Assembly: GCA_963768565.1 (NCBI GenBank)
Contig: CAVYIO010000038.1
Span: 232,495 to 296,494 of the forward strand
Length of the DNA: 64,000 bases
Origin: JABDKH01 sp963768565
GTDB taxonomy: Bacteria > Bacteroidota > Rhodothermia > Rhodothermales > JABDKH01
Reading direction: 5' to 3'
In this document: in pieces, positions 1 through 9,825 of the stretch
How the letters are laid out: every line of letters starts with the position of its first letter
Numbering within the stretch: position 1 is the stretch's first letter
The notes under the pieces: generated by a model
The model's database searches: none
Seen by the model: only the letters and a program-made list of their open reading frames with translations
Told to the model about the DNA's origin: nothing
Translations under genes and position numbers: made by a program

Positions 1-77
1 CCGATCGATTCGAGGAACGCGACGACAATGAGGGCGCCAAGAAAGAGATATACGCCCAACTTCGTTTTGCCTTTCAT
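1..77 (-). CDS. N-terminus of a membrane protein, cut by the window edge
   Basis: Read on the minus strand from an ATG at 75-77, the frame stays open to the window edge for 25 complete codons. The peptide starts MKGKTKLGVYLFLG and continues into a hydrophobic stretch ending AFLESIG, which looks like a signal anchor or first transmembrane helix. An in-frame stop at 105-107 lies upstream; a GTG at 87-89 is an alternative start. The gene is divergent from the TonB receptor at 387. Too little remains to name a family. Confidence 0.5.
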   Translation of the reverse strand, partial: MKGKTKLGVYLFLGALIVVAFLESI

Positions 78-386
78 CGGGTATCCGCACGGTTTGAGTA
101 GACGACTACGAATGGCGTATACCCGTAATGTGGGAAGGGTTTCCACCGCGGGGCACGGGGATGGGCGCCATCGACGCCGGAGTCTCGCTAATTCTCAGAG
201 CCTTCATGCAGCCGGCGGCCCGGAGGCCCGGCATTGACGATCAGGCGGCCGTCATCTGCGCAGGCTTCTGCGACATCGTGCAGGGAGCCCGAGACGTCCT
301 TTCTTCTTTGCTACCTATGCTCTTAATTACGCCCGTCTCGTGGACCGCAGAGCCCGCCTCGCGACATGAATACGACGGATCATTAG
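78..386. other. Divergent intergenic region, nothing recognised
   Basis: This stretch separates the divergent partial gene on the left from the TonB receptor on the right. It must contain the promoters of both, but I see no convincing promoter, riboswitch or strong hairpin. Overlapping open frames here have no recognisable protein content. Confidence 0.4.
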
Positions 387-2669
387 TTGGCCTCTCCACT
401 CTTGAATATCAGGACGCTTCTTCTCGCCGTCCTGGTTCTTTTCTCAACCCGGCTCGGCGTACAGGCCCAGACGGCGACGCTGCGAGGATTTGTCGTTGAT
501 GACGACGGCGGAGAATCCTTGCTGGGCGTCAATATCATTCTCCGTAGTCCGGACGGTAGTGTTCGAGGCTCCGCCACCGACTCTGAGGGATTCTATATCG
601 TCCCCCGTATCCCCGCGGGGACGTACGTTTTCACGGCGTCTTTCATCGGCTTTGAAACCGAACGTGATACGCTTGCGCTTCTCGACGGACAAACCATGAC
701 CAGGAATATCCGGCTTCGAACGGGTCAAGCCGAAATGGACGAAGTGGTCATCGAGGCGGAGCGCGCGCGCCAACCCGCAAGCGTTACTGCAGGTCTTCAG
801 AGTGTGAGTCCACAGGATATTGAGTTGATTCCTGCCCCCGACGTCTCAGCAGATCTTGTCAACTACATCACGACTCTTCCCGGCGTCGTTTCTACGGGCG
901 ACCGCGGCGGAAAACTCTTCATTCGGGGAGGCGAACCCACTCAGAATCTGGTGCAACTGGATGGCATGCTCCTCTATCAGCCGTTCCACATCATCGGATT
1001 CTATTCCGCTTTCCCGGCCGATATCGTCCGCAATGCGGATATATATGCCGGCGGATTCGGAGCCCGCTTCGGCGGTCGATTGTCGTCGGTTGTCGACATC
1101 TCCACCCGCAACGGTAACAAGCGACGAGTGAACGCTGCGGCGACTGTGGCGCCCTTCGTCAGTTCTGCTCGAATAGAGGGTCCTATTGTGCGGGACCGGC
1201 TATCCGTAATTCTGTCGGCTCGCCAGTCGGTCATCGATCAGGGTGCCGCACGTCTCATCGACCAGAACCTGCCGTTCCGCTTTGGCGATCAGTTTGGGAA
1301 ACTGCACGCTACCCTCAGCACGACCAGTCAATTGTCCGTCACCGGTATTCGCACTACCGATCGCGGTGTCGTAGGCCTTCAGGAAGAGTTCGCCGATATC
1401 GATTCAGACACAACCAGCCAGGTGAACTGGGAGAATCTTGCCGTCGGAACCCGATTCATCGTACTGCCATCGAGTATGCCCGTCTTCGCAGAGATTGTGC
1501 TGTCGATCTCTCGCCTTGATCAGGAATTGGGACCACGAAATGATCCGATCCGAACCTCCTCAATTTCGATGTTCAATGGATCGGCCAACGTTACATATTT
1601 CACGGCACGAACGGACGTGCACTGGGGGCTCTTTGTCCAGTCGTCCGAGCTTGACAGTGATCTCGGAGGACAGTTCCAGAATGTCGAGACGGAGCAGGAG
1701 TTCGTGACGGAGGCGGGACTATATCTCGAACCTGAGATTCGTGTCACGGACGATCTCGTTGTGCAACCAGGATTACGATTGCATGCGTTCCCGAGCAAGT
1801 CAAAGACCTTCCTCGAGCCGCGATTTCGAATCGTGTGGAAATCGGGGTCTCATCAATTGAGCGGTGCATTCGGGCAGTATCATCAACAGATCATTGGACT
1901 TAACGATCGTCGCGACGCGGGCGACGTATTTACCGCCTGGTCCGGAGCGCCGCTGCGACTTGTTCCTTCGGCTACACACGCGATCGTCGGATACAAGCTG
2001 AGCCCGAGTTTCGGACTGGATCTATCGATCGAAGGCTACTGGAAAAAATTGACCGACCTGTCCGTGCCGGAGTGGTCGGCGTTCCCGCGCTTCACCACGA
2101 ACCTGCAGCCCGCCGACGGTACCGTCTACGGCAGCGATATCCGCCTGGGAATCGACCGCGACTGGTTCTTCGGATTTCTTTCCTACGGATATTCTCGAGT
2201 CACATACGAGGCCACGGGAGATGCGATACCCCTCTGGTTCGGTGACACGACGCAGGAGTATTCTCCCCCTCACGATCGCGAACACCAGATTAGCGCTCTG
2301 GCGAGCATCGAATTCAAGGGATTTGATCTGAGCATTCGCTGGCAGTACGGATCCGGACTACCGTTCAGTCAATCGATTGGATTCGACAAGTTTGTCTTGA
2401 TTAACGGTGAGACCGATGTGCGCCAGGAGCCTGGCGACACCCGCGTCCTGTATGGTCAGCCGTACGCCGGCAGGCTCCCGTCGTACCATCGCCTGGACGT
2501 ATCGGTTGATCGAACATTCAGACTGAATCGTGCCGCTCTTACCCTTCAGGCGGGCGTGATCAACGTGTACGATCGCAACAACCTGTTCTATATGGACCTG
2601 TTCACGCTGAGTCGGGTAAATCAATTGCCGCTGATTCCGTCACTTGGAATCAAAGTCGAGGTCGACTAA
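387..2669 (+). CDS. TonB-dependent receptor with CarboxypepD-reg-like domain
   Basis: This is an outer-membrane transporter of 760 residues driven by TonB; the substrate cannot be told. The signal peptide ends near VQAQ (about residue 28). A CarboxypepD-reg-like beta-sandwich follows (about 30-115; GFYIVPRIPAGTYVFTA), then a plug domain (about 130-240; FIRGGEPTQNLVQLDG and GGFGARFGGRLSSVVD) and a C-terminal barrel. The start is TTG at 387; TTG at 402 would give a shorter, equally plausible signal peptide, and the upstream in-frame ATG at 366 meets a stop. The next gene is a lipoprotein 10 bp downstream, the usual receptor-plus-lipoprotein pair of Bacteroidota. The architecture is clear; the ligand is unknown. 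Confidence 0.9.
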   Translation: MASPLLNIRTLLLAVLVLFSTRLGVQAQTATLRGFVVDDDGGESLLGVNIILRSPDGSVRGSATDSEGFYIVPRIPAGTYVFTASFIGFETERDTLALLDGQTMTRNIRLRTGQAEMDEVVIEAERARQPASVTAGLQSVSPQDIELIPAPDVSADLVNYITTLPGVVSTGDRGGKLFIRGGEPTQNLVQLDGMLLYQPFHIIGFYSAFPADIVRNADIYAGGFGARFGGRLSSVVDISTRNGNKRRVNAAATVAPFVSSARIEGPIVRDRLSVILSARQSVIDQGAARLIDQNLPFRFGDQFGKLHATLSTTSQLSVTGIRTTDRGVVGLQEEFADIDSDTTSQVNWENLAVGTRFIVLPSSMPVFAEIVLSISRLDQELGPRNDPIRTSSISMFNGSANVTYFTARTDVHWGLFVQSSELDSDLGGQFQNVETEQEFVTEAGLYLEPEIRVTDDLVVQPGLRLHAFPSKSKTFLEPRFRIVWKSGSHQLSGAFGQYHQQIIGLNDRRDAGDVFTAWSGAPLRLVPSATHAIVGYKLSPSFGLDLSIEGYWKKLTDLSVPEWSAFPRFTTNLQPADGTVYGSDIRLGIDRDWFFGFLSYGYSRVTYEATGDAIPLWFGDTTQEYSPPHDREHQISALASIEFKGFDLSIRWQYGSGLPFSQSIGFDKFVLINGETDVRQEPGDTRVLYGQPYAGRLPSYHRLDVSVDRTFRLNRAALTLQAGVINVYDRNNLFYMDLFTLSRVNQLPLIPSLGIKVEVD

Positions 2670-2679
2670 GCGCACCGCA

Positions 2680-3601
2680 ATGCTAATCTCACAGCATCTC
2701 TCACAACAGGGTCTTCTCGTGCGTGCGATGTTGATCCTTGCCCTGACGGCACTGGCACTTGCCGGATGCGACGAATCGGTTAACCCGTTTGTCGAGAGCG
2801 ATCGGATCTACAGCGTCTACGGTTCTCTTGATATGAATGCGGACACTCAGTACGTGCGCGTAATTCCGATAGACACGAGCCTCATCGTTCAGGGAGCAGG
2901 GAGCCATCGACGCCATAGTGTCATCCACTGACATCAACACAAACAAGCGCGTGCAATGGAGCGACTCGCTGTTCGTTTTTCGGGATGGCTCGCGAGGACA
3001 CGTGTTTTATGCTCCTCTGAGAATGGAGCCGGGGCATACTTATCGTCTCGAGTTCGTGCGGTCCGATGGACAGGCTTCAATCGCAGAAACGACCGTGCCA
3101 GGTATCCCCTCGGCAAGCATATCCGAACCCCGGCGCCTTGTGTTTTCGAGCGGCGCAGTTGAGGTAACACAGAACGTGCTCTGGAGTGGCGTTGAGCGCG
3201 CGCCGGCTGTGATCGAAATGTGGTATAGATTCTCGGGGTCGCCCCGAAGTTCGTTCACGGATATTCGCTTTGAATATCCCACTGCCGACAGGGCAACAGC
3301 CGAGCCGGGTTGGACGGTGGTCGTTCAACTCAGCGAGGACCGGAACAGAATCCTTGAGGATCTCCGACCCGAAAACTACCTGTTCCTTGGCGTTGGAATG
3401 CGATTGGTCATTCTTGATGACCAGTTTGTGCCGCCCGGTGGAATCTTCGACCCAGAGATACTTTCATCACCGGGTGCGTTCTCGAATGTCGACAACGGTT
3501 TTGGATTTATCGGATCTGTGGGCCGCTTCGACGTTGAATGGGTGCTCGATGCCGAGACCGCAACGGCACTTCAATTTGTTTTGCCCAAGGCGAACGGCTG
3601 A
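2680..3601 (+). CDS. DUF4249-like lipoprotein, frameshifted
   Basis: This is a surface or periplasmic lipoprotein, probably partner of the upstream TonB receptor. The N-terminal part from ATG 2680 has a hydrophobic stretch and a lipobox LALAGC (Cys30). That frame stops at 2931, while the homologous continuation (IDAIVSSTDINTN, then YRLEFVRSDGQASIAETTVP) is in the next frame to 3601. Removing one base between about 2890 and 2906 restores a single protein of about 306 residues. The sandwich-like content and position after a TonB receptor resemble DUF4249 lipoproteins, which is an inference. The break looks like a one-base insertion error, but a recent pseudogene is possible. Confidence 0.65.
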
Positions 3602-3646
3602 TTCGCTCCCGGACGCGCAGTCTTGTACGCTAGCACCTCATGTACC

Positions 3647-4339
3647 GTGCGAACTATCGTCATCATTCCAGCCTTCAACGAAGCCCGATCGATCGGTCTT
3701 GTCGTCGGTGACATACCGGACGGCCTGGTCGATGAGGTTGTGGTTGTAAACAACGGGTCGACTGACGAGACCGAGCGCAACGCGGCAAGTGCGGGCGCTA
3801 CAGTTCTGCGTGAACCCCGCAAGGGGTACGGCTGGGCCTGCCTGTGCGGGATCGAGTACGCCAATCGGCAGGATCCCGACATCATCGTATTTCTCGACGG
3901 CGATTACAGCGACCATCCGAACGAGATGACGGAACTTGTGACTCCCATCGTGGAGGACAGGGCCGATCTTGTCATCGGATCTCGAATGACAGGCGTACGA
4001 GAACGCGGAGCGATGCTGCCGCAGGCAATCGTCGGCAACCGCGTGGCGTGTATCCTGATGCGACTGTTCTGGGGAGCGCGGTTTACGGACCTGGGGCCGT
4101 TTCGGGCCATCCGTCGTGACGCCCTGCAACAGCTGGGCATGACGGACACGACGTACGGCTGGACCATCGAGATGCAAATCAAGGCCGTTCGTGCCGGACT
4201 TCGATGCATGGAGGTCCCCGTCTCCTATCGCCGTCGCGTCGGTGTGTCGAAGGTCACGGGCACCGTCTCGGGCACGGTCAAGGCTTCGCTGAAGATCCTT
4301 CTCACGATTGCGAAACACGCGTTTTTGCCGCGATCGTGA
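3647..4339 (+). CDS. Glycosyltransferase family 2, polyprenyl-phosphate sugar type
   Basis: This GT-A glycosyltransferase of about 230 residues should transfer a nucleotide-activated sugar, most likely to a polyprenyl phosphate or glycan. Visible features are the N-terminal IPAFNEARSIG, NNGSTDET, and the metal-binding DGD at residues 84-86 (VFLDGDYSDHP). The FTDLGPFRAIRR and YGWTIEMQIKA segments resemble dolichyl-phosphate hexose synthase-like enzymes. The GTG at 3647 places the first beta strand directly after the start; a TTG at 3623 would add eight residues. No membrane anchor is seen. It lies between the lipoprotein and ilvE with no clear operon partner. Confidence 0.8.
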   Translation: MRTIVIIPAFNEARSIGLVVGDIPDGLVDEVVVVNNGSTDETERNAASAGATVLREPRKGYGWACLCGIEYANRQDPDIIVFLDGDYSDHPNEMTELVTPIVEDRADLVIGSRMTGVRERGAMLPQAIVGNRVACILMRLFWGARFTDLGPFRAIRRDALQQLGMTDTTYGWTIEMQIKAVRAGLRCMEVPVSYRRRVGVSKVTGTVSGTVKASLKILLTIAKHAFLPRS

Positions 4340-4454
4340 CGACCGAAAGGAGTTTACCCGCGTGCCGCCGCGAGAAAACCGCACGAACCTTTATGCACAT
4401 CTGAGCCGTACTTTCTGGACGTTCAGTTTTTCCGATTGATTACCTGGTTCTGAT

Positions 4455-5382
4455 ATGAAACCACAGGTCTGGTTTAACGGCCGGCTGGTACCGCACGAGT
4501 CCGCCACGATCCACGTTCTGTCACACGTCGTCCACTATGGAACATCGGTCTTCGAGGGCATCCGGTGTTACAAAACGCGAGCGGGTTCTGCTGTCTTCCG
4601 CCTTCAGGAACACATGCAGCGACTGATCGACTCGGCAAAGATCTATCGGATGGAGATACCCTATTCGCTGGACGAGCTGGAGGGAGCCGTGGTCGATACG
4701 ATCCAGCAGTCGGGTCTGGAGTCGTGCTACATTCGACCGGTCGTGTTTCGCGGAGCCGGCCCGATGGGAGTTAATCCTCTCAAGAACCCGGTCGAGACCG
4801 TGATCGCAGTCTGGGAGTGGGGTGCATATCTGGGTCCAGAGGCACTGGAGAACTGGTGTCGACGTCCATGTTTCATCATGGAGTAGAATGGCTCCGAACA
4901 CCTTCCCGTCACTCGCCAAGGCCGGTGGCAATTATATCAATGCCGGACTGGCAAAGATGGATGCCATCCTGAACGGTTATGACGAAGGTATCATGCTGTC
5001 GGTCGATGGGTTTGTATCGGAAGGCAGTGGGGAGAACATTTTCATTGTCAGGGACGGAGCGATTATCACGCCGCCGGACAGCCTTTCCCTTCTGCCGGGT
5101 ATCACACGCAACTCGATCATCCAGCTCGCCCGCGACCAGGAGTTCCAGGTTGAAGAAAAGCTGATACCGCGCGAAGCCCTTTACCTGGCGGATGAAGTCT
5201 TTTTCACGGGAACGGCTGCAGAGATCACACCGATCCGGTCGATCGACAAGCACACCATCGGGGCAGGTCGTCGCGGACCTGTTACCGAGGCCCTGCAGAA
5301 GGCCTACTTCCGCATCCTCAAAGATGGAGAGGATCCCTACGGCTGGTTGCGACCTGTGGAGGTCGCCTCGGTACAGGCCTGA
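4455..5382 (+). CDS. ilvE: Branched-chain amino acid aminotransferase, frameshifted
   Basis: This PLP enzyme of fold type IV interconverts branched-chain amino acids and their 2-oxo acids. The first frame gives FNGRLVPHESATIHVLSH, HYGTSVFEGIRCY and RPVVFRGAGPMGVNP. It then leaves the family at about 4852-4857. The next frame continues with VDVHVSSW, the lysine motif AKAGGNYIN, SEGSGENIF, LPGITRNSII and FFTGTAAEITPIRSID. Removing one base in aactggtgtc restores ENGVDV and a full enzyme of about 309 residues. Every active-site block is kept, so I infer a sequence insertion error. The gene is convergent with the FG-GAP protein on the other strand. Confidence 0.85.
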
Positions 5383-5416
5383 CGGGAAATCGGTCCGCCC
5401 GGTCTGCTCATCGCTG

Positions 5417-7342
5417 CTATCGTCTCAACACGATCAGAGCAGAGCGGTTGTCAGCGGCAGCGGATAGTCGGATCACGTAGACCCCGCCAGCCAGGTGCTG
5501 TCCGGACGCATCGCGACCATCCCAGTTCGTCAGGTGGGACCCGGAAGTGTGAGTACGGTCCACGAGCGTGACGAGACGTCGTCCAATCAGATCATAGACC
5601 TCGATGCGTACGGCTCCTGAACGAGGCAACTCGTAATGAATCCGTGTATGCTCGTTCATGGGATTCGGGTATGGATCCGACAGGCGCAGAGCATCGGGGG
5701 TCCCAGGGAGTGGTTCATCCGAGACCGGCTTCGTCCCGGACGATGCGGTAATGACAAACGACTCCTCCTGAGCAAATGTGGAGGTATTGTACGAGTTATC
5801 AACGGCCTGGACGCTCCAGAAGTAGGTCCCGTTCGGCAGGTCCCGAATCGACCATGCGGCACTGGATCCCGCGTTTCCGCGTGAGGCTCGAGTTGGACGG
5901 CCGGTGCTTCCCAGCGGGACAGAAATCACATCACCCAGGCCCGGCGCCGTCCCGGCGCGCACATTGTAGGTGAGGGCGTCCGACGTCGTCCTGTCGTCCA
6001 ATGCCGCCGACCAACGGAGTGCGACCCGTCCGCCGGATACATTAGACGAAAGCCCGGACGGTGGGTCGGGAGAAGCGTTGACCACCAGCTCCCCGTTCAT
6101 GAAGACGTTCGTGATCGCGACGCCGTCTCGATCGGGACCGATCATCACCAGGTCAAGATCACCGTCACCATCGAAATCACCGGCATCAAGGCGACCAGGG
6201 AACGTGCCGGAGATATTTGACACGTGACGGAAGCCGCTGCCCTCGTTTCGGTAGATGCGTGCGGCTGCCCTGCCAAAAACCAGATCGCTCCCACCATTCG
6301 CCAGGATGTCCAGCGCCCCGTCATTGTCGACATCCATCCATAACGCAGAACCTCCGACGATTCCTTCGACGTCGAATGGCGCCTCTTCGAGCCCGGTACC
6401 GGCAGCGTTGCGATAGACGTGTGTGGTACCCTCGAGTATCAGATGACTCGCGGCGCCGCCCGACGCCAACAGGTCGGGAAAGCCATCTTCGTCATAATCA
6501 CCCCAGTCGAGTGAACAGAAAACGAGACCGGCACCACCAAACGTGAGTTCTCGAAACATCCCGGGCTCATCGTTCAGAAACACCCGCGTTGAAAACGAGC
6601 CATCTTTCGTGGCCCCGCACAGTGCTATGTCGAGATCACCGTCGCGATCAACATCCGCCCACGCCGCATCGCCAAATGCGAGGTTGGGAAGATCCGATTC
6701 AACCGGGGAGAAGGCTCCATCGTCATTGCGGTACAACATGGTTGACGGCTCGCCTGCGACGTTCCGCCCCATCACGAAAAGATCAGAATCGCCGTCGTTG
6801 TCATAATCTCCCCATCGCGCGACGCCCATCACAGGCGCAATGGTTGCAACACTTCGCGCCGAAAAACCGCCCGATCCATCATTCTCAAGGAGATGAACCG
6901 CGGGCGTAAACGCGCCTCCCGTCTCCCCCGTCCCGGACACGATGGCGTCCAGGTCGCCGTCTCGATCGTAGTCCGCCCAGTCCAGATCCGCGAGCCAGAG
7001 ATCTGGCGCCGTATCAAGTGATGACAGCCGACGATAGTCCGCCACCGGCCTCGCCGAGCCTTCTTCAGTCGTCGTAACAACGGTGCCGACCTGCTCGAAG
7101 ACGGTCGACGTGGGGGTACGCGACCCGGGTCCCGTACTGGACACCAGAACCAGATCCTGGTCCCCATCGCCATCCAGGTCGACCCACGTCACGTCGCCGA
7201 AGCTCGCGGCATCGATCAACGTCTGAACGCGATAATAGCTGAACGGCGCCTGGGCCAATGCATCCGTCGTGACGAGCCCTGCGACACCAACGAAGACCGC
7301 GACGATCAGAGTCGCCCGTAGTCGCTGCCGATGGTTGATCAT
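5417..7342 (-). CDS. FG-GAP/VCBS repeat protein with T9SS sorting domain
   Basis: This is a secreted protein of 641 residues. An N-terminal signal peptide ends near DALAQ. Many FG-GAP/VCBS-type repeats follow, each with a calcium-binding D-x-D-x-D-G-D loop (WVDLDGDGDQDLV, WADYDRDGDLDAIV, WGDYDNDGDSDLF), and predict a beta-propeller. A fibronectin III-like domain (SGLSSNVSGGRVALRWSA) comes next. The C-terminus is a Por secretion-type sorting domain (YPNPMNEHTRIHYELP, VYDLIGRRLVTLVD, GGVYVIRLSA). It would be exported and anchored by the type IX system. It starts five bases after the stop of its paralogue upstream, so the two are probably one transcript. The ligand is unknown. Confidence 0.88.
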   Translation of the reverse strand: MINHRQRLRATLIVAVFVGVAGLVTTDALAQAPFSYYRVQTLIDAASFGDVTWVDLDGDGDQDLVLVSSTGPGSRTPTSTVFEQVGTVVTTTEEGSARPVADYRRLSSLDTAPDLWLADLDWADYDRDGDLDAIVSGTGETGGAFTPAVHLLENDGSGGFSARSVATIAPVMGVARWGDYDNDGDSDLFVMGRNVAGEPSTMLYRNDDGAFSPVESDLPNLAFGDAAWADVDRDGDLDIALCGATKDGSFSTRVFLNDEPGMFRELTFGGAGLVFCSLDWGDYDEDGFPDLLASGGAASHLILEGTTHVYRNAAGTGLEEAPFDVEGIVGGSALWMDVDNDGALDILANGGSDLVFGRAAARIYRNEGSGFRHVSNISGTFPGRLDAGDFDGDGDLDLVMIGPDRDGVAITNVFMNGELVVNASPDPPSGLSSNVSGGRVALRWSAALDDRTTSDALTYNVRAGTAPGLGDVISVPLGSTGRPTRASRGNAGSSAAWSIRDLPNGTYFWSVQAVDNSYNTSTFAQEESFVITASSGTKPVSDEPLPGTPDALRLSDPYPNPMNEHTRIHYELPRSGAVRIEVYDLIGRRLVTLVDRTHTSGSHLTNWDGRDASGQHLAGGVYVIRLSAAADNRSALIVLRR

Positions 7343-7347
7343 ATTCG

Positions 7348-8970
7348 TCAGGCCCCGATGCTAAATGTCTGCTCGACGGCGAAAGGTGACCCCGCGAAGG
7401 AGTTGTCTATTGTCTGCACGCTCCAGTAGTAGGTGCCGGGTGCCAGCCCTTCGAGGCGCCACTGCGTGCCATGGCCGGCATTGCCCTCGTCCAACAGATA
7501 CCGTTGGCCCGAAACCGGATTTGCATGCGGCGACGCGATATCGACTCCGCCCGATGTTGAACCAACCCGTACGCTATACATCAAGCCCGGTGAAGGGCTA
7601 TTCGGGTCCACCGCACTCTCCCACGACAGCTCTACAGACGATCCGGTGACTGTACTCTGCAGTCCAGTCGGCTGCAGCGGTGGCAGGTTCTTCGCGAAAC
7701 CGGCATTGCGATACATGGTCGTCATCGCGTCTCCTCGTCCCCTGTCGCCCATCACCAGCAGATCGAGATCCGAATCGTGGTCATAGTCCGCCATGCTGAT
7801 TTCACCGTAAGCCAGACCCGGAATCGGCTGGGCGCCGAGTCCCGTAAGCTGAATTTGTCCGCACGCAAACGACCCGCCCGTACCCTGCAAACATGCCTGC
7901 GTAATGTTCGATCCGAATGCCTCTCTTCGACCCAGAATTACAATATCGAGATCGCCATCGCGATCAAAATCGATCCATTGAATGTCGCCGTAGTAGACAC
8001 CTGGCAGCTGCGCAGCAACCTCCGAAAGTAAACCCGCGTCGTTGCGAAAGAGACGCGTCACGCCAGATCCGAATAGTGGACTGAGCTGGTAGCCGGATAA
8101 CACCAGATCGGGGTCGCCGTCGCTGTCGAAGTCACCCCAGCTTGATGACGAGAAACTTGCGCCCGGAAGGCCCTGACCCGAGTCGCTAAACGCATCGCTG
8201 CCTTCATTCCGATAAATCAACGCGTGCGGCTGGCCCTCTTCTTCCGATCCGGAGACGAACAGGTCAAGGTCGCCGTCGCCGTCGAAATCGACCCACTCCA
8301 GATCGCCGTATGCCAGCGAAACGAACGATGTGGAGACTTCTGTAAACTGGCCAGGCCCGTCGTTCTTGTAGATCGTTACCAGATGACGACCATCCGCCTG
8401 TACACCCGACAAGGCCAGATCGAGATCACCGTCCATGTCGTAGTCTCCCCAATCCACCGAGCCACCGTACAGTCCAACCAGCTCGACGCCGTCGACCGCC
8501 ACAATCTGATTACCGGTGGAGCGGTACAGGATGGTCTCGGGGTTCATGGCGTCGTCCACGGATGTCGCCCCCTGCACGACCAGATCCAGATCGCCGTCGT
8601 TATCATAGTCCCCCCATGCGGCGTCAGTGAGCCACATAGGTGTAATCGTTCGGGTGCCGAAGTAATTGTAGATCAGCGTATTCAGTTCGGGACGACTCGG
8701 CGAGCTCCGAAAGACGTCTCCGAATAGCGGCACGGTTACGAGACTTGACACCGGCAACCGCCCGACCATGACAAAGTCCATCTCTCCGTCGCCGTTGAAG
8801 TCGCCCCATTCATGGGAGCCGAACGTGATCCTGAGCGATGAACTCAAGCCCAGTACATCGTCAGGTACGTTGGGAACCGGGATGTCAAACGGCTGGCTCA
8901 GAGCGGTCGAGACATTCATCAGCCCGCACATGGCAGCGGCCGCTGCGAATCGGCTCAAAGATCGGATCAT
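7348..8970 (-). CDS. FG-GAP/VCBS repeat protein lacking the T9SS tail
   Basis: This is a paralogue of the protein encoded at 5417-7342 and the first gene of the pair. From ATG 8970 the protein is about 540 residues. A hydrophobic signal (MIRSLSRFAAAAAMCG) is followed by calcium-loop repeats (WGDFNGDGEMDFVMVG, WGDYDNDGDLDLVVQG, WIDFDRDGDLDIVILG). A fibronectin III-like domain ends LAPGTYYWSVQTIDNS. The stop comes soon after it, so no sorting domain is present, unlike its neighbour. The frame is open up to 9012 through a GTG, but the ATG at 8970 starts directly at the signal peptide. How it is surface-located, if at all, is unclear. Confidence 0.85.
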   Translation of the reverse strand: MIRSLSRFAAAAAMCGLMNVSTALSQPFDIPVPNVPDDVLGLSSSLRITFGSHEWGDFNGDGEMDFVMVGRLPVSSLVTVPLFGDVFRSSPSRPELNTLIYNYFGTRTITPMWLTDAAWGDYDNDGDLDLVVQGATSVDDAMNPETILYRSTGNQIVAVDGVELVGLYGGSVDWGDYDMDGDLDLALSGVQADGRHLVTIYKNDGPGQFTEVSTSFVSLAYGDLEWVDFDGDGDLDLFVSGSEEEGQPHALIYRNEGSDAFSDSGQGLPGASFSSSSWGDFDSDGDPDLVLSGYQLSPLFGSGVTRLFRNDAGLLSEVAAQLPGVYYGDIQWIDFDRDGDLDIVILGRREAFGSNITQACLQGTGGSFACGQIQLTGLGAQPIPGLAYGEISMADYDHDSDLDLLVMGDRGRGDAMTTMYRNAGFAKNLPPLQPTGLQSTVTGSSVELSWESAVDPNSPSPGLMYSVRVGSTSGGVDIASPHANPVSGQRYLLDEGNAGHGTQWRLEGLAPGTYYWSVQTIDNSFAGSPFAVEQTFSIGA

Positions 8971-9062
8971 GGCGGGTGGAAAAGAGGACGGCTCGGAAAA
9001 GTCAGGCACCAATTAACGCCCGCCCGGCGAGAATTGAAAGGCGTAATAATCGACGAGCAGGG

Positions 9063-9797
9063 TCATTCGTCGTCGGCGGCCTGGTGTACCAACTCCTGCG
9101 CCGCCTCCTTCCCCAGATAGGCATCCATCACCCAGTGAGCCGCATAAATGACGGGGGTGATCACCACTGCGATGACGAACTTGTATCCATAATTAAACAG
9201 CGTGATGGCAACAATCTCCTGGAACGTAAGCTGGCCGTAGAAAGCGACGACGAGGACGATGAACGTATCCAGGAATTGCGATCCGAATGTGGAGCCGGTG
9301 GCCCGAAGCCACAGGTGGCGACCTTTCGTGAGGCGTCGTAGCCAGTGGAACAGGGAGATGTCCGCAAACTGTCCAATGACGTACGCCATCAGGCTCCCGA
9401 TTATGACGCGGCCGGTCGTACCGTAGACGGCGTTAAATGCGTCATCCGGCACGGGCGAGATCGCAGATGTTGGCGCGGCTATGGCCACCTGCAGGATGGC
9501 GAACTCGAAGATGATCATGAGCATCCCGAGTATGGTCACGAAGCGGATGCCACGAACGCCGTAGTACTCGTTGAGGAGATCGGTGATGATGAAGGTGATC
9601 GGGAAGGCAATGACGCCCGCCGTCATGATCACCTGACTAAAATCCGTCCCGAATAATCGGATGGAGAAAGGAAGTTCGAACAGAGTGAACAGCTTACCGG
9701 CCGTTGCTTCTGCGATTACAAGTGCTGTGATGAAAATCGCAGCACAGACGACGTACAACTTCTGTGGCCGGGTGAGTTCGTACGGGGAGTGTCGCAT
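9063..9797 (-). CDS. yhhQ: Queuosine precursor transporter, YhhQ/VUT family
   Basis: This integral membrane protein of 244 residues has about six hydrophobic helices. YhhQ-family proteins import queuosine precursors such as preQ0/preQ1 or queuine for tRNA modification. Family blocks seen are AEATAGKLF near the N-terminus, ITDLLNEYYGVRGIR in the second quarter, ATGSTFGSQFLDTFIVLV, and a C-terminal helix around NYGYKFVIAVVITPVIY. The length fits the family. It lies 28 bp downstream of a MarR-family gene on the same strand. Family is well supported; the exact substrate is inferred. Confidence 0.88.
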   Translation of the reverse strand: MRHSPYELTRPQKLYVVCAAIFITALVIAEATAGKLFTLFELPFSIRLFGTDFSQVIMTAGVIAFPITFIITDLLNEYYGVRGIRFVTILGMLMIIFEFAILQVAIAAPTSAISPVPDDAFNAVYGTTGRVIIGSLMAYVIGQFADISLFHWLRRLTKGRHLWLRATGSTFGSQFLDTFIVLVVAFYGQLTFQEIVAITLFNYGYKFVIAVVITPVIYAAHWVMDAYLGKEAAQELVHQAADDE

Positions 9798-9825
9798 GAA
9801 GTGGAAGACAAAAGAATCTGGGTGA

